From Dyadobacter fanqingshengii (GTDB lineage Bacteria; Bacteroidota; Bacteroidia; Cytophagales; Spirosomataceae), in contig NZ_CP098806.1 of NCBI RefSeq assembly GCF_023822005.2, positions 3,658,001-3,722,000 on the forward strand: a DNA stretch of 64,000 bases, read 5' to 3'. This document shows positions 26,085 to 35,248 of the stretch, piece after piece. Numbering within the stretch: position 1 is the stretch's first letter; every line of letters begins with the position of its first letter. Both the position numbers and the translations under genes were made by a program. The notes beneath the pieces were generated by a model. The model had not been told where the DNA came from and searched no databases. It worked only from the letters and a program-made list of their open reading frames with translations.

Positions 26085-27842
26085 ATGTTACGTACCCATA
26101 CCTGTGGAGAGTTAAGCTTAGAACATGTAAATCAAGAGGTTGTATTGTGTGGATGGGTTCAGCGTGTCCGCGATAAGGGCGGCATGATCTGGCTTGATTT
26201 GCGTGACCGCTATGGAATAACTCAGCTTCTGTTTGAAGAAGGAAAAACACAGGCTAATGTGCTTGAAATTGCACGTTCATTAGGTCGCGAGTTTGTTATT
26301 TCAGCAAAAGGTCAGGTGATCGAAAGGCTTTCGAAAAATGATAAAATCGCCACGGGTGATATCGAGATCCGCATTTCTGAACTAAATATATTGAATCCTG
26401 CAAAATTGCCTCCCTTCCTGATCGAGGACGAAACGGACGGTGGCGACGATATCCGGATGAAATACAGATATCTGGATTTGAGAAGAAATAATGTTCGTAA
26501 AAATTTACAATTAAGACATCAGGTTGCGCGTCACACACGTGCCTACCTGGATGAGCTTGACTTTATTGAGGTTGAAACACCCGTATTAATAAAATCCACA
26601 CCGGAAGGCGCACGGGACTTTGTGGTTCCAAGTCGCATGAACCCGGGTGAATTTTATGCTTTGCCGCAATCACCGCAAACATTTAAACAATTGCTGATGG
26701 TAGCAGGCTTTGACCGTTATTATCAGATTGTGAAATGTTTCCGTGATGAAGATCTACGTGCGGACCGCCAGCCGGAATTTACACAGATCGACTGTGAAAT
26801 GTCCTTTGTGACGCAGGAAGACGTTTTAAATACATTTGAAGGGCTTATCCGTAACTTATTCAGCAAAGTAAAAGGACTGGATCTGCCGGAAGTTCCCCGC
26901 ATGACTTATGCAGATGCCATGCGCCTGTATGGCTCAGACAAGCCGGATATCAGGTTTGATATGCAATTTGTTGAATTGAAAGGAGCTGCGCAAGACCTTA
27001 CTTCGGGCAAAGGTTTCAGTGTTTTTGATGATGCCGAACTGGTTGTAGGCATTTGTGCACCGGATAGCGCCGTATATACCCGCAAACAACTGGATGAATT
27101 AACGGAGTGGCTGAAACGTCCGCAAATAGGAGCAAAAGGGCTCATTTATGTGCGATATAATACCGATGGTTCACTGAAATCGTCCGTTGACAAATTCTAC
27201 GCCGAAGAAGACATTAAGAAATGGGCTGAGGCGTTTAATGCTAAACCGGGAGATTTGATCCTGATCATTTCGGGAGCCGCAGACAAAGCGCGCAAGCAAT
27301 TGAATGAACTCCGCCTGGAAATGGGAACGAGGTTAGGGCTGAGAAGTTCGGACGAGTACAGCGCATTATGGGTGCTGGATTTCCCACTTTTGGAATATGG
27401 AGAAGCTGAAAATCGCTGGTTTGCCATGCACCATCCTTTTACCAGTCCGAAGCCGGAAGATATTCCTTTGCTGGACAAAAATTTAGGAGCGGTTCGGGCC
27501 AATGCATACGATATGGTGATCAACGGCGTTGAAGTGGGCGGAGGTTCAGTCAGGATTTTCGAAAAAGAGCTGCAAAAGCAAATGTTCGGAATACTTGGAT
27601 TTACCGAAGAAGAGGCTCAGGAGCAATTTGGATTCCTAATGAATGCATTCGAATTTGGCGCTCCTCCTCATGCAGGAATCGCGTTTGGATTTGACCGTCT
27701 TTGTTCGATTTTCGGCGGAGCAGATTCGATCAGGGACTTTATCGCGTTTCCTAAAAATAACTCAGGGCGTGATGTTATGATTGATTCTCCGTCTGTTATA
27801 TCGGATGCACAATTAAAGGAACTGGCGATCAAAGTAGAATAG
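26085..27842 (+). CDS. aspS: Aspartate--tRNA ligase
   Basis: 585 residues, normal for bacterial AspRS. The N-terminal OB-fold anticodon-binding domain ([30 protein letters not shown] begins here) is followed by class II motif 1 ([14 protein letters not shown]), motif 2 ([19 protein letters not shown]), the bacterial GAD insertion (about residues 280-410) and motif 3 (GIAFGFDRL). It charges tRNA-Asp in the cytoplasm. It stands alone on the plus strand, between the divergent lipoprotein operon and the exopolysaccharide locus. Confidence 0.98.
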   Translation: MLRTHTCGELSLEHVNQEVVLCGWVQRVRDKGGMIWLDLRDRYGITQLLFEEGKTQANVLEIARSLGREFVISAKGQVIERLSKNDKIATGDIEIRISELNILNPAKLPPFLIEDETDGGDDIRMKYRYLDLRRNNVRKNLQLRHQVARHTRAYLDELDFIEVETPVLIKSTPEGARDFVVPSRMNPGEFYALPQSPQTFKQLLMVAGFDRYYQIVKCFRDEDLRADRQPEFTQIDCEMSFVTQEDVLNTFEGLIRNLFSKVKGLDLPEVPRMTYADAMRLYGSDKPDIRFDMQFVELKGAAQDLTSGKGFSVFDDAELVVGICAPDSAVYTRKQLDELTEWLKRPQIGAKGLIYVRYNTDGSLKSSVDKFYAEEDIKKWAEAFNAKPGDLILIISGAADKARKQLNELRLEMGTRLGLRSSDEYSALWVLDFPLLEYGEAENRWFAMHHPFTSPKPEDIPLLDKNLGAVRANAYDMVINGVEVGGGSVRIFEKELQKQMFGILGFTEEEAQEQFGFLMNAFEFGAPPHAGIAFGFDRLCSIFGGADSIRDFIAFPKNNSGRDVMIDSPSVISDAQLKELAIKVE

Positions 27843-27902
27843 TTTAAATACTTATTGGATTAATATATTTATCGCGGGGAATTTAATTATTGTAAGATTT
27901 CG

Positions 27903-27910
27903 TAGTTTTG
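27903..27910 (+). promoter_or_regulatory. Candidate -7 element of the exopolysaccharide locus
   Basis: TAGTTTTG fits TAnnTTTG and lies in the 140-bp gap between aspS and the SLBB export gene, 73 bases before its ATG. It would drive the first genes of the locus. The -33 region is not clear. Confidence 0.4.
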
Positions 27911-27982
27911 CTGCTTGCTTATTCGAGCACCCCGGATCAATTTAAAATGCGTTTCGACGCCATTTAATATAATTAACACTGC

Positions 27983-30388
27983 ATGCATTATTTATCTAAA
28001 AAATTAAGCGCCATTCGGATAGCTTTTTTTATCCTACTGGTAAGTACAGCTACCCGAGCCCAAGATCCAGCGCCACAAACTCCGACCACCGTACCGAGTC
28101 AACCGAATCCAACACAAACCACTCAGCCACCTGTTTCTAATTCACAGGCTATTGAATTTTACAATCAGGCCAAGCAGTCAGGGATGTCTGATATGGACAT
28201 TGAAAAAGCGGCTTTGCAGAGAGGTTACACGCTGGATGATATTTCTGCCATGCGCAAACGCCTGGAACAAACATCAAAAGACAACACGAAAAACGACCCC
28301 AATCGTGACCAGCTGGACGAAACCAGGGAGCAGGATGATCTGGATGAGTTAGAAGACGAAACAAATAACGAAAGGGATACAACAGCAGCAGGAAGAGCAA
28401 GATACAGAAGACTGAACCGGACATTTGGTTCGTCTTTCTTCCGCAGAACTTCCACCACTTTCGAGCCCAACCTCAGAATACCAACGCCGAGAAACTACAT
28501 ACTCGGGCCGGATGACGAACTTGTTGTTGACATTTACGGAAACTCGGTAGACAACTTCCGCATGAAGATCAGTCCCGAAGGAACGGTTAAAATGCTCAAT
28601 CTAGCGCCGGTTTACGTCAACGGACTTACCATTGAGCAAGCCAGCGAACGAATTGTTAACAGGTTAAGACAAGCATATTCGAGCCTTAACCGCCCCGGCT
28701 CAGGAACATACTCTACGATCACCCTTGGCAATGTACGCAGTATCCGTGTCATGATCACCGGCGAGGTTGTCAGGCCTGGCACTTACACAGTTTCCTCATT
28801 AACGACTGCTTTTAACGCACTTTATGTTTCGGGAGGTCCGGGACGTAACGGTTCTTATCGTAACATTGAGGTAATTCGTAATAATCAGATTATTCGCCAA
28901 ATTGACCTTTACCGGTTCCTCATAGACGCGGATTTACGAGACAACATTTCTCTGCAAGACCAGGACATCATTCTAATTCGCCCCTACGATACCCGTATAG
29001 AACTCACAGGCGAGGTTAAGAAGACAGGGATCTTTGAGGCGAAAGCCGGTGAGACAGTGAAGGATTTGTTCAAATACGCAGGCGGCTTTACTCCTGAGGC
29101 GTCCACCAAATTGATTCAATACCAGAGAAATACTGGTACTAATTTCGTGATCGGAAGCATTGATTCTGTTCAGGTCGGAACATTTGTACCAAAAAATGGC
29201 GACATATTTAGTGTCAAAAAAATACTTGATGTTGTCGCAAACCAGGTTGAAGTGCGGGGCGCCGTTACCAGGCCGGGCATTTATGCCCTGGACGAGCGTA
29301 CAAAGACTGTCAAAGAATTAATAACGATCTCAGAGGGGATTAGTCCAAGAGCGTTCCTGAATCGTGCATTACTTGAAAGATCCAGCGGAGACACGCAGAC
29401 AGGGCTTGTCGCCATTGATTTAAGAAAATTATTAAATAATGAAATTCCGGACATCGTATTATTGCCAGGCGACATTCTTACGATCAAGTCAGTCGAAGAC
29501 CTGAAAGAATTCACATTTCTGTCCGTACGCGGCTCAGTAATCAATCCAGGTGAATACTACTATTATAAAGACATCACCATTGCCGATTTGATTTTCCAGG
29601 CAGGCGGCTACACAGAAGGCGGTATTCCCTATCGCATTGAAGTTTCCAGAAGGGTCAAGAATGATACGACCGGACTTCCAAATGATCAGAATGTACGGAT
29701 TTTCACGCTGGACGTTGCGGACAACCTCACGCTGAATGAGCTCGACCAGAAGTTCGCGCTACACCCGTATGACATTGTGCTGGTGCGTAAATCACCAAGA
29801 TATGAATCCCAGAAAATGGTAACCATTTTTGGTGAAGTAACTTATCCAGGCACTTACACGATCCTCAACAATTTTGAAAAAATATCTGATCTGTTCCCAA
29901 AAGCAGGCGGAATGAAGAAAGAAGCATACATTGAAGGTGCCAGATTCTACCGGAAACAAGAACTGGTGGCATTGGATTTAAAAGCGGTTTTAGAAAAACC
30001 TTCTCTGCCGTCCAACTTGCTTCTTGCTGACGGCGACACAATTTATGTTCCCAAAAAATCGGAAATGGTACGGATTCAAGGTGGAGTTTATAACCCATCT
30101 TTGGTGAATTTTGATCCTGGATTCAATTTTCATGAATACATTTCGCAAGCGGGTGGATTCATCGAGAGAGCTCGGAAGAACAGGATCTATGTTTCGTATC
30201 CCAACGGAAGAACGCATCGCACAAGCAAGTTTTTATTCTTCAGATCCTACCCCAAGGTTGAACCCGGATCTACTGTGACAGTTCCTGTGAAGGAACCAAA
30301 GCCTGAACAGCCCATGTCTCGCGGTGAAAGGTTAGCTATCATCTCGTTATTCACAACTTTGGCCATTGCTTTAATAAGAATTCTATAA
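27983..30388 (+). CDS. Wza-like polysaccharide export protein with multiple SLBB domains
   Basis: 801 residues. A signal peptide (ending near TRAQDP) is followed by a low-complexity Pro/Gln/Thr and acidic region (about residues 25-130), a polysaccharide export domain (YILGPDDELVVDIYGN, near residue 172) and several SLBB domains (GEVVRPGTYTVSSL, GEVKKTGIFEAKAGE, GAVTRPGIYAL, GSVINPGEYYYY, GEVTYPGTYTI). A C-terminal hydrophobic segment is at residues 785-800. It forms the outer-membrane/periplasmic export channel with the Wzz protein encoded five bases downstream. It is longer than E. coli Wza (379), as is usual for Bacteroidota. Confidence 0.93.
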   Translation: MHYLSKKLSAIRIAFFILLVSTATRAQDPAPQTPTTVPSQPNPTQTTQPPVSNSQAIEFYNQAKQSGMSDMDIEKAALQRGYTLDDISAMRKRLEQTSKDNTKNDPNRDQLDETREQDDLDELEDETNNERDTTAAGRARYRRLNRTFGSSFFRRTSTTFEPNLRIPTPRNYILGPDDELVVDIYGNSVDNFRMKISPEGTVKMLNLAPVYVNGLTIEQASERIVNRLRQAYSSLNRPGSGTYSTITLGNVRSIRVMITGEVVRPGTYTVSSLTTAFNALYVSGGPGRNGSYRNIEVIRNNQIIRQIDLYRFLIDADLRDNISLQDQDIILIRPYDTRIELTGEVKKTGIFEAKAGETVKDLFKYAGGFTPEASTKLIQYQRNTGTNFVIGSIDSVQVGTFVPKNGDIFSVKKILDVVANQVEVRGAVTRPGIYALDERTKTVKELITISEGISPRAFLNRALLERSSGDTQTGLVAIDLRKLLNNEIPDIVLLPGDILTIKSVEDLKEFTFLSVRGSVINPGEYYYYKDITIADLIFQAGGYTEGGIPYRIEVSRRVKNDTTGLPNDQNVRIFTLDVADNLTLNELDQKFALHPYDIVLVRKSPRYESQKMVTIFGEVTYPGTYTILNNFEKISDLFPKAGGMKKEAYIEGARFYRKQELVALDLKAVLEKPSLPSNLLLADGDTIYVPKKSEMVRIQGGVYNPSLVNFDPGFNFHEYISQAGGFIERARKNRIYVSYPNGRTHRTSKFLFFRSYPKVEPGSTVTVPVKEPKPEQPMSRGERLAIISLFTTLAIALIRIL

Positions 30389-30393
30389 ACTGT

Positions 30394-31443
30394 ATGGCTG
30401 AGATACAATCTGATAAAAACACCGACACACTTGAAATAAGCTTTTTTGAGGTTCTGGGGTTTTTCAAAAAATACTTATTGGTTCTTATAGCTGCTGCCGT
30501 ACTGTCGGCTATTATCGGGGTGGCGTTCAGTTTCTTGCTTGCTAAGAGATATACCGCGCAGACCATCCTGTTGCCCGAACTTGGTTCCAGTAGAAACAGC
30601 TCCTTTTTTAGCATGGCTTTGGGCGGCGGATCTGATCCAAGCGGCAAATTGGTTCCTGAACTATACCCGAACATTCTTTCAACAATTCCTTTCGGACAGT
30701 ATTTGTTGAAAATTCCGGTTGTTGACGAAAATAATGTATCCTACCCTTCTCTGGAAAGCTACATGAACCGAGACAGCTCACAGAGTTTTCTGTCCAGCTT
30801 AATGTCTTTTGGAAGAACACCTAAGGAAGACACTAAAGCTAAATCTCCCAATCCCAACATTAAGATCCTTGCGTTTACGTCCAAGCAGGAAAGGATGGTG
30901 AATGCCGCGAAAAACCTGGTGCAAGCCACAGTTGGAACCACTGATGGGATCATTACAATTGAAAGTGAAATGACCGATCCGGTTGTTGCAGCAATGGTGG
31001 TTGATGCCAGCGAGAAATATTTGATTGAATACGTCAGCGATTACACCATTTCCAAAACCACGCAGCAGGTTGACTTTCTCCAGAAACGTGTGCAGGAAGC
31101 CAGAAAAAGGCAACAAAGCGCTGAATATGCCTTGCAAGCTTACAGGGATACCCATAGAAACACTTTTCTGAATGTGGCCAGGATTGAAGAACAAAGGCTG
31201 CAAGCCGAGTATGTGCTTTCCCAGGCAATATATTCGGATCTGTCCACGAAGATGGAGCAATTTAAAATTCGTGAAAAAGAAGAGAAACCGGTTTTTAAAG
31301 TTCTTGAGCCCGTGCGCGTCCCACTAGCCAAAAGTAGCCCAAAACGTCTCTTTATCGGAATCATTTTTTCAGTTTTAGGCCTCTTTGCGACGCTTACCTA
31401 TATCATTTTCTTCAAGGAAAAGCTTCACAAGCAACTTGTTTAG
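30394..31443 (+). CDS. Wzz-type chain-length determinant (no tyrosine-kinase domain)
   Basis: 349 residues with two membrane helices (about 27-50 and 322-342) and a periplasmic segment containing a predicted coiled coil (residues about 210-290, rich in Gln/Glu/Arg). The PxxP stretch near the second helix (EPVRVPLAKSSPKR) is typical of Wzz/PCP proteins. It controls chain length and couples Wzx/Wzy synthesis to the SLBB exporter. There is no C-terminal Walker-type BY-kinase domain. Confidence 0.9.
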   Translation: MAEIQSDKNTDTLEISFFEVLGFFKKYLLVLIAAAVLSAIIGVAFSFLLAKRYTAQTILLPELGSSRNSSFFSMALGGGSDPSGKLVPELYPNILSTIPFGQYLLKIPVVDENNVSYPSLESYMNRDSSQSFLSSLMSFGRTPKEDTKAKSPNPNIKILAFTSKQERMVNAAKNLVQATVGTTDGIITIESEMTDPVVAAMVVDASEKYLIEYVSDYTISKTTQQVDFLQKRVQEARKRQQSAEYALQAYRDTHRNTFLNVARIEEQRLQAEYVLSQAIYSDLSTKMEQFKIREKEEKPVFKVLEPVRVPLAKSSPKRLFIGIIFSVLGLFATLTYIIFFKEKLHKQLV

Positions 31444-31487
31444 CACTATACATCTGTAAAACTATTTTTAAACTAAATCTCACTAAC

Positions 31488-32504
31488 ATGCTAGATTTGA
31501 CCGGTAAATCGATACTTATAACAGGAGGAACTGGTTCTTTAGGTAAAGCATTAACCGCAACGATTTTCGAAAGATGGCCTAATGTGAAAAGGCTTGTCAT
31601 CTTGTCCAGAGATGAACAAAAGCAATTTCAGATGGCGCAGGAATACACACCAAACAAATATCCCCAGATTCGTTTTTTTATTGGTGATGTGAGAGATGAG
31701 GAACGTTTACGGAGAGCTTTTAAAGGAATTGACTTTGTAATACATGCAGCAGCTATGAAGCATGTGCATATTGCTGAATACAACCCTACCGAATGTGTTA
31801 AGACCAATATCAATGGTGCTCAAAACGTCATCGCTGCGGCGCTGGATACGGAGGTAAGCCATGTGGTTGCGTTATCAACTGACAAAGCGGCGGCCCCGAT
31901 CAATTTATACGGCGCCACGAAGCTTACTTCGGATAAACTGTTTATCGCGGCCAATAATATCCGCGGACGCAATCCCATTAAGTTTTCAGTAGTTAGATAT
32001 GGAAATGTGATGGGCTCAAACGGATCGGTGATTCCTTTCTTTATTAATAAGAAAAAGGAAGGTGTGTTACCGATTACAGTGGAAAACATGACCCGCTTCA
32101 ACATCTCGCTTAAAGGCGGCGTGGACATGGTTTTGCATGCATTGGAGACAGCCTGGGGAGGAGAACTTTTCGTTCCGAAAATTCCATCCTATAAGATACT
32201 TGATATCGCAGAAGCGATCGGACCAGAGTGCGAGCACCGCGTCATTGGCATCCGTCCGGGAGAAAAGATTCACGAGGAAATGATCACTACATCCGACTCA
32301 TTCTTTACTTATGATCTGGGCAAATATTATGTTATAGTCCCTCAGACACCTGTTTGGAGCATTTCAAACTTCATTAGTCACTTCAATGCGACGAAAGTGC
32401 CGGACGGTTTCTCCTACAATTCCGGAGATAATACAGAATGGGAAACGGTTGAAAGTTTGCGGGCTTTGATCGTAGAGCACGTAGATCCCGACTTCACAGT
32501 TTAA
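31488..32504 (+). CDS. pseB: UDP-GlcNAc 4,6-dehydratase (inverting), PseB
   Basis: 338 residues, an SDR enzyme. The Rossmann motif is ITGGTGSLGKAL near residue 11, and the catalytic residues are D132, K133 and Y141 with K145 (STDKAAAPINLYGATK), which match the family numbering of FlaA1/PseB. It converts UDP-GlcNAc to UDP-4-keto-2,6-dideoxy-L-arabino-hexose, the first step to pseudaminic acid. The next gene starts 11 bases later. It is strongly distinguished from epimerases by the STDKA motif. Confidence 0.95.
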   Translation: MLDLTGKSILITGGTGSLGKALTATIFERWPNVKRLVILSRDEQKQFQMAQEYTPNKYPQIRFFIGDVRDEERLRRAFKGIDFVIHAAAMKHVHIAEYNPTECVKTNINGAQNVIAAALDTEVSHVVALSTDKAAAPINLYGATKLTSDKLFIAANNIRGRNPIKFSVVRYGNVMGSNGSVIPFFINKKKEGVLPITVENMTRFNISLKGGVDMVLHALETAWGGELFVPKIPSYKILDIAEAIGPECEHRVIGIRPGEKIHEEMITTSDSFFTYDLGKYYVIVPQTPVWSISNFISHFNATKVPDGFSYNSGDNTEWETVESLRALIVEHVDPDFTV

Positions 32505-32515
32505 TTCTTCTTTGA

Positions 32516-33694
32516 ATGATCCCATACGGAAAGCAAAATATAACCGAGGAAGACATTAGAGTCGTTACCGAGGTGTTAAAGTCAGATTATCTTACCCAAG
32601 GTCCCAATATTCAGCAATTTGAAACTGCTTTTGCTGAATATGTAGGGTCGAAATACGCGGTTGCGGTGGCAAATGGCACCGCTGCGTTGCATTTGTGTAC
32701 ACTTGCATTAGGTGTAAATCCTGGTGATAAAGTGATAACCACCTCGATTACTTTCGCAGCCTCGGCGAACTGCATCCGCTATTGCGGAGGGGAGGTTGTA
32801 TTTGCAGATATCGACCCTTCAAGCTATCTGATTGATATACATTCAGTACGAAACTTGCTGGAAAACGCCGCCCAAGGGACATATAAAGGCATTGTTCCGG
32901 TTGATTTTGCAGGCAGCGCCGTGGATCTGGAAGCTTTCAAAGAGTTGGCGGATGAATTTGGCCTATGGATCATTGAAGACGCTTGTCATGCGCCGGGTGG
33001 TTTTTTTACAGACTCTGCTGGAAATCATCAGCTATGCGGAAACAGCAACTTTGCGGATCTCGCCATTTTTAGCTTTCATCCGGTCAAGCATATTGCTTGC
33101 GGAGAAGGCGGAATGATCACGACCAATAACTTGGAATTGTATCAGAAATTGCTTGCGCTCAGAACACATGGGATTGTAAAATCGAATGATCTGTATATAA
33201 ACAGCATTGAGCTGGCCGGTGGAGCGGAACAGTATCCGGGCTGGTACATGGAAATGCAAACCTTGGGTTACAATTACCGCTTGACGGATTTTCAGGCTGC
33301 GTTGGGCGTAAGCCAGCTTAAAAGGGCCGACGCCGGCCTTGAAAAACGCAGGGCAATTGCTGCAACTTACCAGGCTGCGTTTTCTAACAAAGCATTCATA
33401 TATGGACAAAGCGGCGTGGTAACAGGCCATGCGTATCACCTGTATATTATTGAGGTTGAGGATCGGTTAGGTTTATACAATTACCTGCGGGGAAAAGAGA
33501 TTTTTGCGCAAATACACTATATACCTTGCCATTTAATGCCCTATTATCAAGGCTTGGGGTGGAAAATCGGTGATATGCCAAACGCCGAAGCGTACTATCG
33601 TGGATGTATCAGCCTGCCCATGTATCCCACGTTGACGGATGAAGAGCAGTCGTTTGTAATAGATGCTGTTAACGATTATTATAACAATGGGTAA
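32516..33694 (+). CDS. pseC: UDP-4-amino-4,6-dideoxy-N-acetyl-altrosamine transaminase, PseC
   Basis: 392 residues, DegT/DnrJ/EryC1 family. The PLP-lysine is K191 in FSFHPVKHIACGEGG, and the EDACHAPGG motif carries the cofactor Asp. The N-terminus IPYGKQNITEEDI matches PseC. It aminates the PseB product using glutamate. The stop codon is followed at once by the fragment of a lost pseF gene. Confidence 0.95.
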   Translation: MIPYGKQNITEEDIRVVTEVLKSDYLTQGPNIQQFETAFAEYVGSKYAVAVANGTAALHLCTLALGVNPGDKVITTSITFAASANCIRYCGGEVVFADIDPSSYLIDIHSVRNLLENAAQGTYKGIVPVDFAGSAVDLEAFKELADEFGLWIIEDACHAPGGFFTDSAGNHQLCGNSNFADLAIFSFHPVKHIACGEGGMITTNNLELYQKLLALRTHGIVKSNDLYINSIELAGGAEQYPGWYMEMQTLGYNYRLTDFQAALGVSQLKRADAGLEKRRAIAATYQAAFSNKAFIYGQSGVVTGHAYHLYIIEVEDRLGLYNYLRGKEIFAQIHYIPCHLMPYYQGLGWKIGDMPNAEAYYRGCISLPMYPTLTDEEQSFVIDAVNDYYNNG

Positions 33695-33807
33695 CTGCTT
33701 GGCAATCATACATTGATAATCCTGTCGAAGAACAAGTGCAGGATATAGACACACCATCGGATTGGTTGATGGCGGAAATGAAATACAAATTGCTTTATGA
33801 TAAGTAA
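33685..33807 (+). pseudogene. pseF: 3' remnant of pseF (CMP-pseudaminic acid synthetase)
   Basis: A frame of about 40 codons, without its own start, runs from just before the pseC stop codon to a TAA at 33805-33807. Codons 33739-33765 read QDIDTPSDW, followed by AEMKYKLLYDK to the stop: this is the characteristic C-terminus of PseF/CMP-NeuAc-synthetase proteins (QDIDTxxDWxxAExKYK). The stop overlaps the pseG ATG (33797) by 11 bases, the kind of junction expected between intact pseF and pseG. So almost the whole gene was deleted between the pseC end and this point. The upstream end of the homology is uncertain. Confidence 0.85.
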
Positions 33808-35248
33808 ATTATATATCAGAACGGATGGAAGTTCCAGCATTGGCCTTGGTCATCTCGTCAGGTGTATAGCTTTGTCAAAAATGCTGGATGACAGCTTTAA
33901 CATTCATTTTGCATGCAAACAAATTCCCGATAGCATTGCTGTCGAAATCCGGGATGCAGGCTTTGCCCTTCTTATCCTTCAAAACGACAATGAGCTATTG
34001 TCTGTCTTAACGCCCGAAGACATGGTTGTAGTCGACAGTTATGAGCTTGAAAGTGATTACCAGCAAGCAATTAAAAAAATTGGGTGCCAGTTAATTTGTA
34101 TTGACGATCTGCACGAGAAACCTTCTTATGCAGATCTGATTTTAAATCATACACCCTGCGTATCCCCACAGGAATATAACGCACAACCATACACGCAATT
34201 TGCACTTGGCCCCTCCTATGCATTAATCCGTCCCGCATTTTTAGAACTTGCCGTAAAAGAGCGTGTGCAAGTTGATAGTGCTTCCGTTCTGATTTGTTTC
34301 GGAGGTTCGGATAGCAGAAATCTGACAAAAGTAGCATTAAGTGTAGTGTCGACTTTCAGCCAGTTTAAAAACATAGCAATAGTAACCGGGACTGCATATA
34401 GTCATCAACAGTCGTTAGATGAAATATTGGAACAGCAGGATAACGTTGTTCATTATCATAATATCAGCGCGGAGGAAATGGCGCAACGAATGTCAGAGGC
34501 TGATCTCTGCATTGTTCCAGCAAGTGGGATTTTGACAGAAGCACTTACTTCAGGCGCAAAGATTATTTCGGGAATGTATGTTGATAATCAGATATTTGTC
34601 TTTGAGAATTACAAGAGGGCAAATGCTTTTATCAGTGCTGAAAATTTTTCAGAAGAAAATCTTTTCCTCGCGGTTAAGAATTACTTTTCACAAGAACATG
34701 TAAAGGGTGCCCGGCTTGTTGATGGACAGTCTGGCGAGCGCATTAACAAACTTTTTCAGCAGCTGGTTAAAGAACGTGATTTTCATCTCCGCAGGGTTAC
34801 CATTGAAGACGCGGAATTGACATACCAATGGGCATCCGATAAGAAGGTCCGCCAATATTCCCTTAGCCAAAGTACAATACAATTTGACGACCACCTTGCC
34901 TGGCTTTCCAGAAAATGGACAGATCCGAAATGTATATTTTATATTGCATTGTTTTGCGGAAAACCTGTTGGCTCCATTCGATTTGATTTGAATGATGGTG
35001 ATGCGGTTATAAGTTATCTGCTGGATCCAGATTATCATGGCCAGGGCTTGGGGGCTGTGATGTTAAAAAAGGGCATTCTGTCCCTCGGTGAAGCTTCCGA
35101 AGACAAAATAGAACGGCTTTCCGGAATTGTAATGCCAGATAACATTTCATCTTGCAGAACATTTGAACGATTTGGATTTGAGAGAGAGCATGATGGTGAG
35201 AATTATAAATACACTATGAACATTCATGATGAAAATAGGAACATTTGA
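33797..35248 (+). CDS. PseG-PseH fusion: UDP-sugar hydrolase and N-acetyltransferase
   Basis: 483 residues, two activities. Residues 1-325 are PseG, a GT-B-fold hydrolase that removes UDP from UDP-2,4-diacetamido-2,4,6-trideoxy-altrose (RTDGSSSIGLGHLVRC with the catalytic His at residue 19). Residues about 330-483 are a GNAT acetyltransferase like PseH (RRVTIEDAELTYQWASDKK, acetyl-CoA loop YHGQGLGAVML near residue 414, CRTFERFGFERE). PseH normally acts before PseG, so the fusion may channel the intermediate. It overlaps pseI by 23 bases. Gene order is pseB-C-(F)-G/H-I. Confidence 0.93.
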   Translation: MISKLYIRTDGSSSIGLGHLVRCIALSKMLDDSFNIHFACKQIPDSIAVEIRDAGFALLILQNDNELLSVLTPEDMVVVDSYELESDYQQAIKKIGCQLICIDDLHEKPSYADLILNHTPCVSPQEYNAQPYTQFALGPSYALIRPAFLELAVKERVQVDSASVLICFGGSDSRNLTKVALSVVSTFSQFKNIAIVTGTAYSHQQSLDEILEQQDNVVHYHNISAEEMAQRMSEADLCIVPASGILTEALTSGAKIISGMYVDNQIFVFENYKRANAFISAENFSEENLFLAVKNYFSQEHVKGARLVDGQSGERINKLFQQLVKERDFHLRRVTIEDAELTYQWASDKKVRQYSLSQSTIQFDDHLAWLSRKWTDPKCIFYIALFCGKPVGSIRFDLNDGDAVISYLLDPDYHGQGLGAVMLKKGILSLGEASEDKIERLSGIVMPDNISSCRTFERFGFEREHDGENYKYTMNIHDENRNI

